A stretch of DNA of 6,438 bases from Alphaproteobacteria bacterium (GTDB taxonomy: Bacteria; Pseudomonadota; Alphaproteobacteria; Sphingomonadales; SMXR01), in contig SMXR01000046.1 of the NCBI GenBank assembly GCA_004356215.1, forward strand, positions 1-6,438, read 5' to 3'. Within the stretch, counting starts at the first letter, position 1. Each line of letters begins with the position of its first letter. Shown in pieces: positions 4,497 to 6,438 of this stretch. The notes under the pieces were generated by a model. That model worked only from the letters and a program-made list of their open reading frames with translations, made no database searches and was not told the origin of the DNA. A program made the translations under genes and the position numbers.

Positions 4497-6199
4497 CAGC
4501 ACTATTTATGGACACACTTTTTCTGGGGCTACTCACATACCTTGCCCACAGTACAATTTTTCTGGCACTGGGTTTGATTGTAACCTCAGTTGTATTTATG
4601 AAAAATCATTCTTTGAAAGAATTGATATTAAGATTTGCCTTATTTGGTGCGTTAATTACTACGCCCTTGCATATGACCGGTGCGTTTGAGCCCATATTCC
4701 AACCCATAAATATTCCTGAAGAAACAGTGAAAAGTGTAGCCCGGCCTTTGGTATTGAACCAGGGGATTGATGGGGGCGCTCTCTTAACGTCGACCCAGTT
4801 TCAAACAACAATAACTGCCCAAACCAGAGTCACGTTTGCCGGACAGCCCTTAAATCAGGAAACTGAAAATGCCATTCCATTTACTCTGGCTAATATTGTT
4901 TTAATGATCTGGGCGCTTATCGGAGCGGCCTTTTTAATTCAACTTATCTATCTCATAATTGGTTTAAAGGTTCAGTTGTCCGGGCGGGTTGCCCTGGAAA
5001 AAGGCCGGGCAATAAGATTTGCCGAAAGCCTTGCAAAAAAAGCTGGCATACCAACCCCCAGCCTTTCGACCAAGAAAAATCTGGCGGGGCCTTTCTGTCT
5101 TGGTACCGGTGAAATTGTTCTGCCGGAATGGGTGGAGGATTTACCCAATCGCCAGCTAAAAGCAATGATTGCTCACGAGGTGGCCCATATTATGCGCGCC
5201 GATCCGGCCTGGATTTTGGGCGCGCGAGTGGTACAAAGCATCTTTTTCTTCCAACCGCTGAATATCATTGCCGCCCGGCGCTTAAGCGAACTTTCCGAAT
5301 TTGCCTGTGATGCCTGGGCTGGGACAGTTTGTGGGTCGGGCATGCCATTGGCTGAATGCCTGGCAGAATGTGCTAAACGCCATATCGGGCGGGCACCATC
5401 GCCTTTGGGTGCGGCGATGGCCAATAAGTGTTCGTCTACGGTTGAACGTACCCAGCTTTTGCTCGCCGGCTTCCGTGATTATTCAAAACCAGCCTCAACA
5501 CTTTCCAAGGTTGCCGTTCTAAGCACCTTTATAATTGGCGGAACAATGATTCCGGTGTTTGCCTTTGATGAAAGTGCCCCGGAAAAAGAAACTCTGGTCA
5601 AGGTAGAAGCCGTTCTGGCCCCGAAAGCAGTCGTTCGGATCAAGCAAGAGGTGCAGCCAGCCCCGAAAGCAGTCGTTCAGGTCAAGCAAGAGGTGCAGCC
5701 AGCTCCGAAAACAGTCGTTCAGGTCAAGCAAGAGGTGCAGCCAGCCCCGAAAGTAGAAATTCGGATCAAGGAAGAAGCCGTTCTGGCTCCGAAAGCAGTC
5801 GTTCAAATCAAGCAAGAAGTAAAGTTGGCCCCAAGAGCAGTCGTTCAGATCAAGCAAGAAGTCATGCAGACCACCGAAGCTGAAATGCTGGCAGAAGCAG
5901 CAGATAGGTTGGCTGAAGTGGAGGCAAGGCGGGCTGAAGTGCAGGCAAGGCTGGCTGAAGTGGAGGCAAGGCTGGCTGAAGAGGAAATAAGGTTGGTTGA
6001 AGAGGAAGCCAGGCTGGTAGAAGAGGAAATAAGGTTGGTTGAAGAGGAAGCCAGACTGGCAGAAGAAGCTGAAAATCGGGCCGAGCAGGCCTTGGCGGCC
6101 GAAGAAGATGCCAGGCAGGCTGAAGAAGAAGCCAGGCAGGCTGAAGAACAAGAAATGCTTTCTGAGGCTGCCAAAAATGTAGAAAAAGTAGCTTTGTAA
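4493..6199 (+). CDS. BlaR1/MecR1-like M56 membrane metalloprotease with a repeat tail
   Basis: This 568-residue inner-membrane protein has the BlaR1/MecR1 plan without a penicillin-binding sensor. Likely membrane segments are about 9-35, 44-62, 131-158 and 340-358. The basic loop at 36-47 suggests that it is cytoplasmic, a 70-residue loop (63-130) would be periplasmic, and the protease domain (about 159-338) cytoplasmic. The zinc site is complete: HEVAH at 228-232 (H228, E229, H232) and EFACD at 269-273 (E269, D273). The FQPLN motif at 253-257 precedes an RRLSE helix, as in family M56. In BlaR1 the signal passes from the C-terminal sensor to the protease, which inactivates BlaI. Here residues 362-459 are seven 14-residue repeats and 472-554 are mostly heptads, presumably periplasmic. 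The start ATG overlaps the repressor stop and has AGGA 8 nt upstream. The signal and the tail's role are unknown; a TonB-like spacer or a cell-wall contact is speculation. Confidence 0.88.
   Translation: MTALFMDTLFLGLLTYLAHSTIFLALGLIVTSVVFMKNHSLKELILRFALFGALITTPLHMTGAFEPIFQPINIPEETVKSVARPLVLNQGIDGGALLTSTQFQTTITAQTRVTFAGQPLNQETENAIPFTLANIVLMIWALIGAAFLIQLIYLIIGLKVQLSGRVALEKGRAIRFAESLAKKAGIPTPSLSTKKNLAGPFCLGTGEIVLPEWVEDLPNRQLKAMIAHEVAHIMRADPAWILGARVVQSIFFFQPLNIIAARRLSELSEFACDAWAGTVCGSGMPLAECLAECAKRHIGRAPSPLGAAMANKCSSTVERTQLLLAGFRDYSKPASTLSKVAVLSTFIIGGTMIPVFAFDESAPEKETLVKVEAVLAPKAVVRIKQEVQPAPKAVVQVKQEVQPAPKTVVQVKQEVQPAPKVEIRIKEEAVLAPKAVVQIKQEVKLAPRAVVQIKQEVMQTTEAEMLAEAADRLAEVEARRAEVQARLAEVEARLAEEEIRLVEEEARLVEEEIRLVEEEARLAEEAENRAEQALAAEEDARQAEEEARQAEEQEMLSEAAKNVEKVAL
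5576..5869 (+). repeat. Seven in-frame 42-bp tandem repeats (14-residue units)
   Basis: Seven consecutive 42-bp units start at 5576, 5618, 5660, 5702, 5744, 5786 and 5828 and encode residues 362-459 of the M56 protein. The main form is APKAVVQVKQEVQP. Units 2 and 3 match at 40 of 42 bases, as do units 3 and 4. Units 1 and 5 are a variant class ending in EAVL and match each other at 35 of 42 bases. Each unit begins with Ala-Pro and several end in Pro, breaking the chain every 14 residues between short K/Q/E/V stretches. Because 42 is a multiple of 3, gain or loss of units keeps the frame. Confidence 0.92.
5906..6154 (+). repeat. 21-bp heptad repeat array (charged coiled coil or single helix)
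   Basis: Eight uninterrupted 21-bp units (5906-6073) encode heptads of the RLAEVEA/RLVEEEA type, residues 472-527. A 13-residue break (528-540, one residue short of two heptads) follows, then two more heptads, RQAEEEA and RQAEEQE (541-554). The units at 5990-6010 and 6032-6052 are identical. Taken in pairs, the 42-mers at 5969-6010 and 6011-6052 differ at 2 bases, which points to recent duplication. Leu and Val at a/d-like positions in the first heptads suggest a coiled coil. Later heptads replace the second hydrophobic residue with Glu, so a solvent-exposed single helix is equally possible. Confidence 0.9.
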
Positions 6200-6263
6200 A
6201 ACAAGCCGGGAAGAAGATTTTCTTGGGTTTATGAAGGAATACTGCGATTCAAAAAAAACAGGA

Positions 6264-6438
6264 TTAATTATCTTCTATCAAACCAAATTGGGCGAGCAGA
6301 AAAGCATATTCCTCGGCGCGTTCTTCCAGGCGGGTAAACCTTCCCGACTTTCCGGCGTGCCCGGCGCCCATGTTTATTTTCAGAACAACCAGGTTGTTAT
6401 CGGTCTTGAGGCTGCGCATTTTAGCTGTCCATTTGGCC
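6264..6438 (-). CDS. ptrB: Oligopeptidase B, C-terminal end only (5' part outside window)
   Basis: Oligopeptidase B is an S9A-family serine peptidase that cuts short peptides after Arg or Lys. Only the last 57 residues before a TAA at 6264-6266 are inside the window, entering from the right edge. They include a KMRSLKTDNNLVVLK strand (6-20), then MGAGHAGKSGRF (23-34), whose histidine H27 is the catalytic His of the Ser-Asp-His triad, and EEYAFLL (42-48). The E. coli PtrB end carries a GHGGKSGRF motif with MEYAFL, while prolyl oligopeptidase ends differ (GHGAGKP), so oligopeptidase B is preferred. The residue after the His is Ala where many have Gly. The gene converges on the M56 protease gene, with 64 bp between the stops. 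An eight-T run on its own strand just after the stop (6251-6258) might help termination, but no stable hairpin precedes it. Confidence 0.88.
   Translation of the reverse strand, partial: AKWTAKMRSLKTDNNLVVLKINMGAGHAGKSGRFTRLEERAEEYAFLLAQFGLIEDN

Noticed and set aside
5519..6204. Long minus-strand open frames opposite the repeat tail (5519-6151 and 5845-6204), with repetitive Phe/Leu/Cys- or Ser/Ala-rich translations
   Set aside because: They are open because the sense-strand repeats contain no antisense stop codon in those frames. There is no independent start signal or family similarity, and the sense strand has a clear M56 gene.
6200..6263. Terminator between the convergent M56 gene and ptrB (AAGAA-GATT-TTCTT at about 6211-6224, and an eight-A run at 6251-6258)
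   Set aside because: The stem is short and AT-rich, and the A-run (a T-run for ptrB) has no GC-rich hairpin before it. Termination must occur nearby but cannot be assigned to these bases.

Overview
The window looks like chromosome from a Gram-negative bacterium, probably an alphaproteobacterium. That assignment rests on the character of the biotin proteins, the oligopeptidase B end and the mixed GC content. No rRNA or marker gene is present, so it is tentative. Six protein-coding genes are visible, two of them cut by the window edges. No tRNA, rRNA, CRISPR array or insertion sequence was found.

Left part (1-4028) is a biotin synthesis locus with two divergent arms. On the minus strand bioF (7-keto-8-aminopelargonate synthase) is followed by bioD (dethiobiotin synthetase, cut by the left edge); stop and start overlap in GTGA. 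On the plus strand bioB (biotin synthase) is followed 3 bp later by bioA (DAPA aminotransferase). Together F, A, D and B cover the four late steps from pimeloyl thioester to biotin. The roughly 117-bp gap between the arms should hold both promoters; only a weak candidate for the bioF side can be pointed to.

Middle-right part (4029-6199) is a two-gene regulatory cassette in a visibly more AT-rich style. A strong sigma-70-like promoter (TTGACA, 17 bp, TATAGA) is bracketed by two ACA-NN-TGT dyads of the type bound by BlaI/MecI/CopY repressors. It drives a BlaI-family repressor, which overlaps by ATGA a BlaR1/MecR1-like membrane zinc protease (family M56). The protease has a complete HExxH...ExxxD site and four likely membrane segments. 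In place of a penicillin-binding sensor it carries a 210-residue tail: seven 14-residue proline-punctuated repeats (42-bp units), then a long charged heptad array (21-bp units). No beta-lactamase or other target gene lies beside the pair. This is the most unusual object in the window: a signal-transducing protease/repressor pair whose sensor has been replaced by, or consists of, repeats.

Right edge (6264-6438, minus strand) is the C-terminal end of an oligopeptidase B (ptrB) containing the catalytic histidine. It converges on the cassette with about 64 bp between the stop codons.
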